Part shown: one piece after another, positions 48,893-58,579 of the stretch | Position numbering within the stretch: the stretch's first letter is position 1 | Layout: each line of letters begins with the position of its first letter | Source: Paenibacillus sabuli | GTDB taxonomy: Bacteria > Bacillota > Bacilli > Paenibacillales > Paenibacillaceae | DNA: 64,000 bases | Assembly: GCF_014705605.1 (NCBI RefSeq) | Contig: NZ_JACXIZ010000016.1 | Coordinates: forward strand, 62,001 to 126,000 | Direction: 5' to 3' | Translations under genes and position numbers: made by a program | Notes under the pieces: model-generated | What the model was told of the DNA's origin: nothing | Databases searched by the model: none | What the model saw: only the letters and a program-made list of their open reading frames with translations

Positions 48893-50659
48893 ATGACCGA
48901 GAAGCAGCAAAAAAAACCGGGTGAAAAAGCGCAGAAAAAGCCGGGGAAAAGGAGGCTGGGACTGGCCAAGCAGTTGTTGATGCTCATGCTGATCATCGCG
49001 GCTGTCAATATCGCGTCGGGGGGCCTGATCATCTATCTGAACACGCAGGTGGCCGGCGACGTCAATGCGAACAATGAACTCGCCGACGCCGAGCGCAGCT
49101 ACCGCGAGCTGTCCGATGCGATCCTGGAGACGATGCTGTATGTCGTCAAGGCCATCGACGCCCCCGAGACCGTCGGCGAGGGAGCGCTGCAGGAGCGGCT
49201 CAGCGCGCTGCCGGCGCAGGTCGATGCGCTGGACGAGAAGTTCGCCACGCTGGACGAGCAATTCGAGGCGCTCGAGGACGAGCCGGAGTATCGCAAGCAG
49301 ATCGGGGTCATCCGCATGGCCTACGACAACCTGGAGCTGCTCAGCGGCCAGCTCGATCAGCAGCTGGATACGCAGACGCGCTCGCGGCTGCTGGGCGACC
49401 TGATCAACATCTACACCGTCATGCTGGAGATGACGACGGACAATCTCAACCTGCGCTTCGACCGTAACGTCGAGGAGACGAACGAGCGGTTGGACGGCCA
49501 GGTACAATTGGCATCTACGATCGCCATCATTAATCTGATCGTGCTGGCGGTGCTGCCGTACGTGATGTCGATCAACTTCAATCGCCGCATCAAGCGCGGC
49601 CTGCAAGGCATCATGGCCCGCATCGACGCTTACGGTGCCGGAGATTTTACCTATTATGGCGAGGTCAAGGAGCGCAATGAATTCGGCGAGATCGACGCCA
49701 AGCTCGGCGCGATGGGCAAGCAGCTGCGGGAGACGATTCAGGCGACGGTCCGCGTCAGCGGCGATGTGCTGCGGCTGTCGGACACGATCGAGCGCCGCCT
49801 GGGGACCAACCGCGAGGCCTCGGAGCAGGTGCGCGGCGGCATCGTCACGGGGCGCGCGCTGCTGACGGGTCAATACGACGAGACCGCGGCGATCTCCGCG
49901 ATCACCGAGGAGGTCTCGGCCAGCTCGGAGGAGATCGACGCGACGAGCCAGACGATCAATTCGGACATGCAGCAGATGCGCGGCTCCTCGCAGGTCGGGC
50001 TGCAGCGTATGAATCAGGTCAAGCGTCAGGTCCAGGAGACGGCGGAGCAATTCGGCGGGCTGCTGGAGGCCTTCCAGATGATGCAGGAGCGCTACAATCA
50101 GATCTCCGGCTTCCTGACGGGGATTCGCGAGCTCAACGAGCAGACGAGCCTGCTCTCGCTCAATGCTTCGATCGAATCGGCGCGGGCGGGCGAGCACGGG
50201 CGCGGCTTCGCCGTCGTCGCCGACGAGATCCGCAAGCTGTCGGTGCAGACCGATCAGATTGCCGGCAGCATCGCCGGCGAGATCAAAAAAATGCAGGGCG
50301 ACCTGGATCGCAGCGGAGGCACGATCCGCCGCTTCGCCGAGGTCATCGATCAGACCAAGATATTGTCGGAGGAGAGCGGCGCTACGTTCGAGGAGCTGGA
50401 GGCGCAGAGCGCCGTCCTGTCGCAGCAGGTGAGCGACATCTCCGCCTCGATCGGCGAGATTTCCAAGGGCATGGGCGAGATCGTCGGCTCCGTCGAGAAG
50501 CTGACCACCACCAGCTCGGAGGTCAACGATTCGATGAAGCACATGAACACCTTGTCCGAGGAGCAGTACCGCATCTCCGACGAGCTTGGCGGTCTCGCCG
50601 ACCAGCTGCGCCAGGCGTCGCAAGACCTCAAGCAGCGCACGGCGGCCTTTAAGGTGTAG
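48893..50659 (+). CDS. Methyl-accepting chemotaxis protein
   Basis: Receptor of 588 residues. A Lys-rich N-terminal tail is followed by membrane segment one (about 27-49), then a helical extracytoplasmic four-helix-type sensor (about 50-205), segment two (about 209-230), a HAMP domain, and a cytoplasmic coiled coil. The signalling tip is [37 protein letters not shown] (about 415-450), the standard hairpin. No PAS or Cache domain is visible. GTGGAGGA precedes ATG 48893. It follows a c-di-GMP riboswitch, so receptor level depends on c-di-GMP. Signal ligand unknown. Confidence 0.94.
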   Translation: MTEKQQKKPGEKAQKKPGKRRLGLAKQLLMLMLIIAAVNIASGGLIIYLNTQVAGDVNANNELADAERSYRELSDAILETMLYVVKAIDAPETVGEGALQERLSALPAQVDALDEKFATLDEQFEALEDEPEYRKQIGVIRMAYDNLELLSGQLDQQLDTQTRSRLLGDLINIYTVMLEMTTDNLNLRFDRNVEETNERLDGQVQLASTIAIINLIVLAVLPYVMSINFNRRIKRGLQGIMARIDAYGAGDFTYYGEVKERNEFGEIDAKLGAMGKQLRETIQATVRVSGDVLRLSDTIERRLGTNREASEQVRGGIVTGRALLTGQYDETAAISAITEEVSASSEEIDATSQTINSDMQQMRGSSQVGLQRMNQVKRQVQETAEQFGGLLEAFQMMQERYNQISGFLTGIRELNEQTSLLSLNASIESARAGEHGRGFAVVADEIRKLSVQTDQIAGSIAGEIKKMQGDLDRSGGTIRRFAEVIDQTKILSEESGATFEELEAQSAVLSQQVSDISASIGEISKGMGEIVGSVEKLTTTSSEVNDSMKHMNTLSEEQYRISDELGGLADQLRQASQDLKQRTAAFKV

Positions 50660-50710
50660 AGACGTGGCGGCAAGCCCGCTCCTCCCGAGAACAACATCAT
50701 AAGGAAAAGC

Positions 50711-50738
50711 AGGCTGTCATTGGACAGTCTTCTTTTTT
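50711..50738 (+). terminator. Terminator after the chemotaxis-receptor gene
   Basis: AGGCTGTC pairs with GGACAGTCT (one wobble) around a short loop and is followed by TCTTTTTTC. It separates the receptor gene from the second riboswitch. Confidence 0.8.
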
Positions 50739-50862
50739 CTTTCAAAATTAGACAAAGTTTACAATTTAGACGAATCAGGATACAGGGATTCGTTTCCATG
50801 GATAGAAAAGGATTGAGTGGATAGATAAAAGGGCCTACCTGGAAGGAAAGTCGACGCAGGTT

Positions 50863-50948
50863 GAAAACGGCAAACCCGAACGAAAGACGGGGGCGCAAAG
50901 CCACGGGTCTACGTGCGTGCGAACGCATAAGATAGCCGGGCTGCCAAC
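50863..50948 (+). ncRNA. Class I cyclic di-GMP riboswitch (GEMM-I), copy 2
   Basis: It shows GGCAAACCCG, a CGAAAG tetraloop helix, GGCGCAAAGCC, ACGGGTCTACG and the closing GATAGCCGGGCTGCC, all diagnostic of GEMM-I. It is about 2.1 kb after copy 1 and precedes a decayed adhesin-like gene at 51065. The short frame starting directly after it stops quickly, so its natural target is probably lost. Confidence 0.9.
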
Positions 50949-51064
50949 AAAGATTGGCTTACTTTTTGTGTTGTCATTTTACGAATTGGAAGGGGTCATC
51001 GATCACGTGAACGCGTCTGACGATCCATAGCGATCCGGGGACTGCGCGCACGGCCATTCGGGAC

Positions 51065-51727
51065 GTGTCGATCCGCCAGAGCACGACGCCTGTGATGCGC
51101 GAGCGGGAGAGCCCCGCGATCCGGCGGCCGGCGCTGGCCAATCCCACTGCCGGGGATGCGATCCTCCTCTCGGGCAGTCAGCAAAATGAGCATAACTTGA
51201 TCCCCTTCATCGGGGTGGAGGGGATCGGGGAAGCGGTGAGCGACTACCTGGAGTCCGAGCTGGATGGGCCCGGGCAGCAGCTCGACGAGCGCATGGCGCA
51301 AGCGGAAAGCTGCTCCGGGTGCGGCGCCTCGGCGCTCGCGGCATTCGTAGCGGGCCGCGAAGGGCCGCTGGCGGTCGTGCGGGCGGGCCATCTGAATCTC
51401 GATCAATCCGCGACCTTCGGCTCGCCGGACCAGCCCGTCTATCTGATCGTCGACGGCATCAATACGAACCAGCCGCTGACGCTGACAGTATACGGAACGC
51501 TGGTCGTCACGGGGGGACTGAATGCCAATAATCTGCATGAGGGGCTGGCAGCGGCATCGGAGCATCAGTATCGGGTACGCGCGGTCAATGGCGCGGTCGC
51601 CGGAGACTGGAGCCCGTATATCCTGATCTATACGCTGCCCGCTGCGCCGGGCCATCTCCAGGCCGCCGCCGCGGGCAGCACCCGCATCGAGCTGAGCTGG
51701 GACCCGGTGCCGGGCGCAATCTTGTGA
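51065..51727 (+). pseudogene. Decayed secreted fibronectin-type adhesin-like gene
   Basis: A 220-codon frame without a convincing start and with an abrupt end. Pieces resemble a secreted protein: a beta-rich region (VYLIVDGINTNQPLTLTVYG, then TLVVTGGLNANNLH) and two fibronectin type III fragments joined out of register (HQYRVRAVNGAVAGDWSPY; GSTRIELSWDPVPGA, then a stop where a domain should continue). Deletions have removed the signal peptide, domain parts and the C-terminus. It lies directly behind c-di-GMP riboswitch copy 2, which in an intact locus would have controlled an adhesion or matrix protein. Confidence 0.6.
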
Positions 51728-52081
51728 TAAATCCTTGTCTTCGCGCATGTTCTTGTTGTAAGGACGAATTGAGGCGAAACGCCTGCCTTGCGTGAAGCCG
51801 AGGGCATCTGCCGCGTTGCTCGCTAGGATTTGAAGGATCTTCAAAACGGCTTTTCGGAAAATGACAAAGGAGATGATTACAACGCATTCTACGAAAATGG
51901 TAGTCCTGACTGTCCTTTAACTAAAAACGGGAACGGTTAGGGTTGAACTATGCAGATACGATATTAATTGCCGTGACCAGGCGAGAGCGGTCAATCGCTC
52001 ACACACACACAAACCTAGCACTTTTTGGCCACGCTTCGGGTATCATGAAGGCAGATCAAACAGGCGCACACGGAGGTAGAA
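51728..52081. other. Intergenic region before the EcsC-family gene
   Basis: About 350 bases. It holds a small perfect hairpin (TTTGAAG/CTTCAAA near 51829-51846), a short (CA)n run near 52001 and a TATCAT -10-like box near 52042 just before the EcsC-type gene. No gene recognised. Confidence 0.4.
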
Positions 52082-52963
52082 ATGGAATCGCGGGAAGCGT
52101 TGGCGCAGGAGTTCATGCGCATAGTCGAATGGGAGAAAGATCAAAAAAGCTTGCCGATTTGGGATAAAGCGGGCCGTTTGCCCTTTGCGATGCTGGACCG
52201 ATTAATGCCGAAGGCAGTCAAGGACAAGCTGGCGGAATGGATGGCCGAGCTCGGTCAATTCGTGCAGGAAGGCGGCAAGCATCTTGTGCAGAAGCGAGGC
52301 ATCGCCCTGCTGCTGCAGGAGCATGCCCGCCAAGCGGGCTATGAGCTGAGATTGGACAGTACGGCGCATGAGGCATCGGGCGTGCCGTCGGTGGAGGAGC
52401 TGCCGCTGAGCGTGCTGGATCGGGTAGCCGACGAGCTGGCGGTCGATCGTTCCCGGCTGGCGGCGGCACAGGGCGCGACCACCGGGATCGGAGGCTTCGT
52501 GACGCTGGCGGCCGATATCCCGCTCGTCATCGGGCAGTCCTTGAAGGTGCTGCAGGAGATCGCCCTGTGCTACGGCTACAATCCGGACGAACCGCTGGAG
52601 CGGGTGTTCATCGTCAAATGCATGCAATTCGCCTCGTCCGACATTGTGGGCAAGCAGGCGATTTTGGAGGAGCTGGCCGACTACGACGACCCGAACCGGG
52701 ACATTCAGGCCGTGTCGCAGCTCCAGGGCTGGAGAGAGGTTTTTCATACGTACGCGGAGTCGTTCGGCTGGAAAAAGCTCCTCCAGATCATTCCGGTCGC
52801 GGGCATCCTGTTCGGCTCGATGAGCAATCGGAGCACGATTGCCGGTGTGGCAGAGGTCGGCAAGATGCTGTATCGCAAGCGGCTGATCGGGCGCCGGCTG
52901 GCGCAGAGCGTGGATGCGGACGAGACGGTTCAGCACGGGGGATGCAGCCCGTCTACGACGTAG
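52082..52963 (+). CDS. EcsC-family protein
   Basis: Protein of 293 residues with the EcsC family layout. An N-terminal helical region contains FMRIVEWEKDQKS, then comes the conserved block GATTGIGGFVTLAADIPLVIGQSLKVLQEIALCYGYNP, and then QGWREVFHTYAESFGWKKLLQIIPVAGILFGSMSNRSTI. Two hydrophobic stretches suggest membrane association, but there is no signal peptide. GGAGGTAG precedes ATG 52082. In Bacillus EcsC is linked to an ABC transporter affecting secretion, but family members are often orphan, as here. Molecular function unknown. Confidence 0.88.
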   Translation: MESREALAQEFMRIVEWEKDQKSLPIWDKAGRLPFAMLDRLMPKAVKDKLAEWMAELGQFVQEGGKHLVQKRGIALLLQEHARQAGYELRLDSTAHEASGVPSVEELPLSVLDRVADELAVDRSRLAAAQGATTGIGGFVTLAADIPLVIGQSLKVLQEIALCYGYNPDEPLERVFIVKCMQFASSDIVGKQAILEELADYDDPNRDIQAVSQLQGWREVFHTYAESFGWKKLLQIIPVAGILFGSMSNRSTIAGVAEVGKMLYRKRLIGRRLAQSVDADETVQHGGCSPSTT

Positions 52964-52982
52964 GATTGCGTTCCCGTTTTCA

Positions 52983-53771
52983 TTAGCCGCTGTGGCTTGA
53001 TGAAGCGCGCTCTGCTCTGCCCGATTCGATAATGCGGCGGGCACGAGCGACCTCCGGGTCTGCCGGTGTCGGTACTCCATCAAGCGCATAGTCGAGTCCT
53101 AACTGCTGCCATTTGTAGACGCCCATACGGTGATAAGGCAATAGCTCGACCCGCTCGACACGATTGAGCGTGCCGACGAACCGTCCGAGCGCCAGCAAGT
53201 CCTCGTAGCTGTCCGTCACGCCGGGGACGAGTACATGGCGAATCCAGATTCGCGTGCCTTTGTCCGAGAGATGGCGAGCGAAGCGCAAGATGCGTTCGTT
53301 GGATTGGGTCGTCAGCGCTTCATGCCGTCCGGCGTTCATCTGCTTCAGATCGAGCAGCACCAGATCGGTTGCGTCGAGCAGGCCCGATGCGTCGGCATGG
53401 GACGGCTCGCAGAAGCCGGAACTATCGAGTGCGGTCTTCAGTCCGAATTGTCGCTTGACTTCACGAAAAAGGGCGGCGACGAACGGCGCCTGCAAGGTCG
53501 GCTCGCCGCCCGTCACCGTCAAACCGCCGCCGGAGAGCTTGTAGTATGCGACATACGGCTCGATTTCGGCCAGCACGTCAGCGACGGTCATGGGCTTGCC
53601 CTTCGTCGTGTCCCATGTATCGGGATTATGGCAGTACTGGCAGCGGAGCGCGCAGCCTTGCAGGAACAGGACGAACCGGATGCCCGGCCCGTCGACGGTT
53701 CCGAAGGTATCAAGGGAGTGCACACGGCCCTTGGCCTCTGTATCGTGGCACATTCTCAGTGGTATTCCCAT
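52983..53771 (-). CDS. pflA: Pyruvate formate-lyase activating enzyme
   Basis: Radical-SAM enzyme of 262 residues that generates the glycyl radical on PflB in the cytoplasm under anaerobic conditions. The iron-sulfur motif CALRCQYC (Cys40, Cys44, Cys47) follows DTFGTVDGPGIRFVLFLQG, and the SAM-binding GGL-TVTGGEP block, LDSSGF and LDLKQM regions are present. AGGAGGGAG precedes ATG 53771. It lies 48 bp downstream of pflB, so the two form one operon. Confidence 0.96.
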   Translation of the reverse strand: MGIPLRMCHDTEAKGRVHSLDTFGTVDGPGIRFVLFLQGCALRCQYCHNPDTWDTTKGKPMTVADVLAEIEPYVAYYKLSGGGLTVTGGEPTLQAPFVAALFREVKRQFGLKTALDSSGFCEPSHADASGLLDATDLVLLDLKQMNAGRHEALTTQSNERILRFARHLSDKGTRIWIRHVLVPGVTDSYEDLLALGRFVGTLNRVERVELLPYHRMGVYKWQQLGLDYALDGVPTPADPEVARARRIIESGRAERASSSHSG

Positions 53772-53819
53772 AGCGCGTCACTCCCTCCTGGTCAGATTGG
53801 CTAATCGCGGCTCTCCGGG

Positions 53820-56087
53820 TTACATTGCGCCGTGGAACGTCCGGTTAATCACCTCAAGCTGCTGTTCGCGCGTCAGCTTGATGAAGTTGACGGCGTAGCC
53901 GGATACGCGTACGGTGAGCTGCGGATATTGCTCCGGGTGCTCCATAGCGTCCTGCAGCGTTGCGCGGTCGAATACGTTGACATTCAGATGATGCGCCTTC
54001 TGCGACATATACCCGTCCAGCATGGAGGTCAGGTTGCGTACGCGCGCGCACTCCTCGCGCCCCAGTGCCTTGCCGACAATGGAGAAGGTATTCGAGATAC
54101 CGTCCAGCGCTTGCTCGTAGGGCAGTTTGGCGACGCTGGCGAGCGAAGCGAGCGCGCCTTTGCGGTCGCGTCCGTGCATCGGGTTAGCGCCCGGCGCGAA
54201 CGGCTCGCCGAGCTTGCGGCCGTCCGGCGTGGAGCCGGTTTTCTTCCCGTAGACGACGTTGGATGTGATCGTCAGCACCGACTGCGTGGGGATCGAATCC
54301 CGGTAAGTCGGATGCTTGCGCAGCTTGGACATGAAGAGCTCGACCAGCTCCACCGCGATGTCGTCGACGCGCGGGTCGTTGTTGCCGTACTGCGGGTACT
54401 CGCCCTCGATCTCGAAGTCGACCGCGATGCCCTCGGCATTGCGCACCGGCCGCACCTTGGCGTAGCGGATGGCGCTCAGCGAGTCGGCGACGACCGACAG
54501 GCCGGCGATGCCGCAAGCCATCGTGCGCATGATCTCGCGGTCATGCAGGGCAAATTCGAGACGTTCGTAGCAGTATTTGTCATGCATGTAGTGGATGACA
54601 TTGAGCGTATTGACATATAGCTCGGCCAGCCATTCCAGCACGGCGTCGTACTGTTCGCGCACCGTATCGTAATCCAGCACTTCATCGGTAATCGGGGGCC
54701 GGGCGGGAGCGACTTGCATGCCAAGCTTCTCGTCCTTGCCGCCATTGATGGCATACAGCAACGCTTTGGCCAGATTGGCACGGGCGCCGAAGAATTGCAT
54801 CTGCTTGCCGATGCGCATCGCGGAGACGCAGCAGGCAATCGCATAGTCATCGCCGTATAGCGGACGCATCAGATCATCGTTTTCGTATTGAATCGAGCTG
54901 GTTTCAAGCGAGACTTTCGCACAGAAATCCTTAAAGCCCTGTGGCAGCTGCAGCGACCAGAGGACCGTCAGGTTAGGCTCTGGAGCAGGTCCCAGATTGT
55001 ACAGCGTGTGCAGCATGCGGAACGAGCTTTTGGTCACGAGCGGACGTCCGTCCTCAGCCATACCGCCCAGCGACTCCGTCACCCATGTCGGGTCACCGCT
55101 GAACAGCTCGTTGTAATCCGGTGTGCGCAGGAACTTCACGATCCGCAGCTTCATGACGAAATGGTCGTAAATCTCCTGTGCGCCTTCCTCCGTCAGGGTG
55201 CCTTCCTTCAAATCGCGCTCAAAATAAATATCTAAAAAGCTGGAAACCCGTCCCAGACTCATCGCAGCGCCGTTCTGTTCCTTGATGGCGCCGAGATAGC
55301 CGAAATACAGCCACTGCACGGCCTCTCTGGCGTTCTGCGCAGGGGCGGAAATGTCGAAGCCGTACGAAGCGGCCATCGCCTTCAGCTCTTGCAGGGCGCG
55401 GATCTGCTCGGCGTGTTCCTCGCGCTCGCGGATGACGCGCTCGGACATCTGCTCCTGCTCTGTCCGCTTCATATCCGCTTTCTTCGCCTGAATCAGCCGA
55501 TCTACGCCGTACAGCGCGACACGGCGATAGTCGCCGATGATGCGGCCGCGGCCGTATGCATCGGGCAGGCCGGTGATGATGCCGGCTTTGCGGGCGGCGC
55601 GCATATCCGGCGTGTACGCGTCGAATACGCCTTGGTTATGCGTCTTGCGAATATCCGTGAAGAGCCGGACAATCTCGTGCGGCAATTCAAAGCCGTAGGC
55701 TTCGCAGGCATCCTGTACCATGCGAATTCCGCCGTAAGGCTGGATCGCGCGCTTGAACGGCGCGTCTGTCTGGACGCCGACAATGGTCTCCAGCTGCTGA
55801 TCGAGATAACCCGGTCCGTGCGATACAATGGAAGACGGCGTGTCCGTATCCACATCCAGCACGCCGCCGCGCTCGCGTTCCTCGCGGGTCAGCTCACGGA
55901 TGATGTTCCACAAGCGTGTCGTCGCCTCAGTCGGACCAGTCAGAAAGGCGTCGTCGCCCAAATAGGGGGAGACATTCGCAATCAAAAATTCGCGCACATC
56001 AATTTTGGTTGTCCAGTCTCCCGCTTTGAAGCCTCGCCATGCCTCCTGCAACGGTAGCTGCTGTAAAGATTGTTCTGTCGCTGCCAC
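53820..56087 (-). CDS. pflB: Formate C-acetyltransferase (pyruvate formate-lyase)
   Basis: Glycyl-radical enzyme of 755 residues converting pyruvate and CoA to acetyl-CoA and formate. The catalytic Cys pair is in [14 protein letters not shown] (Cys419-Cys420, near E. coli 418-419). The radical Gly is in [14 protein letters not shown] (about residue 730), the activase target. Length is normal for PflB. GTG 56087 is chosen because GAGGAGGG lies six bases upstream; the ATG at 56114 would place that site inside the gene. Co-transcribed with pflA. No clear Fnr or Rex operator is recognised upstream. Confidence 0.96.
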   Translation of the reverse strand: MAATEQSLQQLPLQEAWRGFKAGDWTTKIDVREFLIANVSPYLGDDAFLTGPTEATTRLWNIIRELTREERERGGVLDVDTDTPSSIVSHGPGYLDQQLETIVGVQTDAPFKRAIQPYGGIRMVQDACEAYGFELPHEIVRLFTDIRKTHNQGVFDAYTPDMRAARKAGIITGLPDAYGRGRIIGDYRRVALYGVDRLIQAKKADMKRTEQEQMSERVIREREEHAEQIRALQELKAMAASYGFDISAPAQNAREAVQWLYFGYLGAIKEQNGAAMSLGRVSSFLDIYFERDLKEGTLTEEGAQEIYDHFVMKLRIVKFLRTPDYNELFSGDPTWVTESLGGMAEDGRPLVTKSSFRMLHTLYNLGPAPEPNLTVLWSLQLPQGFKDFCAKVSLETSSIQYENDDLMRPLYGDDYAIACCVSAMRIGKQMQFFGARANLAKALLYAINGGKDEKLGMQVAPARPPITDEVLDYDTVREQYDAVLEWLAELYVNTLNVIHYMHDKYCYERLEFALHDREIMRTMACGIAGLSVVADSLSAIRYAKVRPVRNAEGIAVDFEIEGEYPQYGNNDPRVDDIAVELVELFMSKLRKHPTYRDSIPTQSVLTITSNVVYGKKTGSTPDGRKLGEPFAPGANPMHGRDRKGALASLASVAKLPYEQALDGISNTFSIVGKALGREECARVRNLTSMLDGYMSQKAHHLNVNVFDRATLQDAMEHPEQYPQLTVRVSGYAVNFIKLTREQQLEVINRTFHGAM

Positions 56088-56337
56088 TGAAAATCCCTCC
56101 TCGTTGCCAAACATATGGCATTGTGTTGCTCTGCCTCGTCGACATTCTCCTGATACCTTTATAATAGACCTCTGTTGCGAAACTTCATATCGGGGAAACT
56201 CCTGAAAAAACGCTCTGCTACAGAGGTTCCCCTAAGGGGATTCCCTGACTCTTGGCAGGGTACTTGCCCTGCAGCCCTGATCGTACAGATGGATTGCAAT
56301 CTTACGATTAATAAACGGCAGAGCGGGATCGATTCCG

Positions 56338-56625
56338 GGATGATGGAGACGATCCGACTGCATTCTGCGGTCCGTTTAGAGCGTGTGCGCGGATCCCATA
56401 CTGCTGATACATGCGGTATTTACTGGAAACCGGTCCATGCTATTCTGGAGGGCTATTTCGATATCACCTTGGCGAATGCGCACCGGATTGATCATGTTCT
56501 TACAATCCGTCAACAGGAAGGGGAGAAGCATCGCGGGTCAGATGATGATAATCCGGCTGCATATCAGCACTATTCATCAGATAGAAGCCTTGCTGCGGCG
56601 GCGCCTGCGACAGGTCAGCAAATGA
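56338..56625 (+). pseudogene. IS110-family transposase fragment
   Basis: In one frame the region encodes GIYWKPVHAILEGYFDITLANAHRI, which matches the DEDD-domain core of IS110-type transposases as I recall it (G.YWKP...LE......NA..IKN). After a frame change, QMMIIRLHISTIHQIEALLRR resembles the central helical region. Start, catalytic residues and C-terminus are missing. It lies in the gap between the pfl promoter and module D and is inert. Confidence 0.6.
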
Positions 56626-56728
56626 TCGTGGACGGCCACGCCCGCTTGGCGTAGGCTGGAGTCAGGTTCGATGTGCACAGTTGAATCGTGAAGATCAAAG
56701 TCTGTCGCAGACAGAGAGGAGTGTCGGA

Positions 56729-57685
56729 GTGAGCCATTCAACCATCTCGACGCGGCACGAGCGACCCGTGCGGAAGAGGAGGTCCGCCTTATGGCGCGAT
56801 CTGAGCCGGGATCGATGGATCTATATTTTGCTGTTGCCCGGCATCGCATACTTTATCTTGTTCAAATATATTCCCATGGGCGGCGTGCTCATCGCCTTTC
56901 AGGATTACAACGCTTTCTCCGGTTTTGGCGGCAGCGAGTGGGTTGGCTTCAAGCATTTTGAGCGTCTGTTTGCGGAGCCGAGCTTTTACCGGCTGCTGCG
57001 CAATACGCTGATGCTGTCCTTGTATAACCTGGTCCTTGGCTTTCCGGCTCCGATCATCCTGGCTTTGATGTTAAATGAGCTGCGGATGAAATGGCTCAAG
57101 CGTTCGATCCAGACGATGATTTATGTGCCTCACTTCATGTCGTGGGTCGTCGTCGTCACCATGTTTTTTGTCCTGTTCGAATCGTATGACGGGCTGTTCC
57201 AGTCCTGGATCGCGTCGCTGGGGCTGGATAAGTTCACGATCATGATGAATGCCGACTGGTTCCGGCCGATGTACATCCTGCAGGTGCTCTGGCGCGACAG
57301 CGGGTGGGGAACGGTCATCTATCTGGCCGCGCTTGCGGGCATCAGCCCGGAATTGTACGAGGCGTCGAGAATGGACGGGGCCAGCCGGCTGCGGCAGATC
57401 TGGCACATTACGTTGCCGGGTATCCGTAGCACGATCGTGATTCTGTTCATTCTGAAGCTGAGCGACGTTCTGGATTTGAGCTTCGAGCATATTTTTCTAT
57501 TGCTGAACGCAGTGAACCGGGATGTCGCCGACGTGTTCGATACGTATGTGTACCGCGTCGGTCTCCTTCAGGGCCAGATGAGCTACAGCACGGCTGTCGG
57601 ACTGTTCAAGGGACTGGTCGGGCTGGTGCTCGTGAGCTTCGCTAACTGGTTCTCCAAAAAGTTCGGAGAGGAGGGCATCTTCTAG
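56729..57685 (+). CDS. CUT1 sugar ABC transporter permease, LplB type (module D)
   Basis: Membrane subunit of 318 residues, first gene of module D. A basic N-terminal tail precedes WIYILLLPGIAYFILFKYIPM. FQDYNAFSG, the YVPHFMSWVV segment, the EAA loop YEASRMDGASRLRQIWHITLPGI and the ending KKFGEEGIF fit the family. GTG 56729 is chosen because GAGGAG sits seven bases upstream; the frame is also open to an ATG at 56681 that lacks a site. Very like the module C permease. Confidence 0.94.
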   Translation: MSHSTISTRHERPVRKRRSALWRDLSRDRWIYILLLPGIAYFILFKYIPMGGVLIAFQDYNAFSGFGGSEWVGFKHFERLFAEPSFYRLLRNTLMLSLYNLVLGFPAPIILALMLNELRMKWLKRSIQTMIYVPHFMSWVVVVTMFFVLFESYDGLFQSWIASLGLDKFTIMMNADWFRPMYILQVLWRDSGWGTVIYLAALAGISPELYEASRMDGASRLRQIWHITLPGIRSTIVILFILKLSDVLDLSFEHIFLLLNAVNRDVADVFDTYVYRVGLLQGQMSYSTAVGLFKGLVGLVLVSFANWFSKKFGEEGIF

Positions 57686-57686
57686 C

Positions 57687-58562
57687 ATGATTAGATCAAG
57701 TCTCTGGAGTCGTGCGTTCGACGGTGTCAATGTCGCATTGCTGCTGATGTTTTCCTTGGGGACGGTGCTGCCGTTCATTCACGTAATCGCCAGCTCGTTC
57801 GCTTCCGAAAGGCTGGTCGCCGAGACGGATTTTCTCCTATTTCCAACGGAATTTTCGCTGAAGGCGTACCAGTACATTTTTTCTTCGGATGCGTTGCCGC
57901 GCAGCATGGGCGTCAGCGTATTCGTCACAGTAGCGGGCACCGCCCTCAATTTGTTCATGACATCGCTGATGGCCTATTCGTTGTCGAGACGCACAATTCG
58001 TTTCCGGGCGCCCATTATGTTCCTCGTCGTCTTCACGATGATTTTCCAAGGCGGGCTCATTCCCGATTATTTGGTGGTCAAGGAGCTGGGACTGCTCGAT
58101 TCTTACTGGGCGTTGATGCTCCCGCGGGCGATCTTGCCGTTTTACCTGATCATCCTGATCAATTTTTTCAAGCAACTCCCGGACGGGCTCGAGGAGTCGG
58201 CGAGAATTGACGGCTGCGGCGACTTGCGGCTGCTGTTTCGGATCGTCTTGCCGTTGTCCCTGCCGGCGCTCGCCACCTTGACGTTGTTTTATGCCGTTAT
58301 GCATTGGAATACGTATATGCATGCGATCCTGTACATTAACGATATGGATAAGTGGCCGATCCAGGTGCTGCTGCGGCAGATTGTGCTGATCTCTCAGGCA
58401 GGGTTCGTCGAGCAGGGCTCGGTGGAGGGCGAGGCCTCGATTCCGCCCGATACGGTCCGGATGGCGGTCATTACCGTGGCCACATTTCCGATTTTGCTGG
58501 TCTATCCGTTTCTTCAGAAGTATTTCGCCAGCGGTATTTTGCTAGGCTCGGTGAAAGGATAA
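57687..58562 (+). CDS. CUT1 sugar ABC transporter permease, YtcP/MalG type (module D)
   Basis: Membrane subunit of 291 residues. ATG 57687 lies one base after the LplB-type stop, with GAGGAGGG inside the previous gene, so translation is coupled. First membrane segment VALLLMFSLGTVLPFIHVI; EAA loop EESARIDGCGDLRLLFRIVLP; end PFLQKYFASGILLGSVKG. Followed 17 bp later by the binding protein. Confidence 0.94.
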   Translation: MIRSSLWSRAFDGVNVALLLMFSLGTVLPFIHVIASSFASERLVAETDFLLFPTEFSLKAYQYIFSSDALPRSMGVSVFVTVAGTALNLFMTSLMAYSLSRRTIRFRAPIMFLVVFTMIFQGGLIPDYLVVKELGLLDSYWALMLPRAILPFYLIILINFFKQLPDGLEESARIDGCGDLRLLFRIVLPLSLPALATLTLFYAVMHWNTYMHAILYINDMDKWPIQVLLRQIVLISQAGFVEQGSVEGEASIPPDTVRMAVITVATFPILLVYPFLQKYFASGILLGSVKG

Positions 58563-58579
58563 AGATGAGGAGGGTTTAC

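Noticed and set aside
48686-50623. A 645-codon minus-strand frame opposite the chemotaxis receptor
   Set aside because: Antisense to a receptor with complete membrane, HAMP and signalling motifs; composition is typical of a shadow frame.
56175-56654. A 159-codon open frame read as an intact gene
   Set aside because: Only its central part resembles an IS110 transposase; start and end are unrelated sequence, so it is treated as a remnant.
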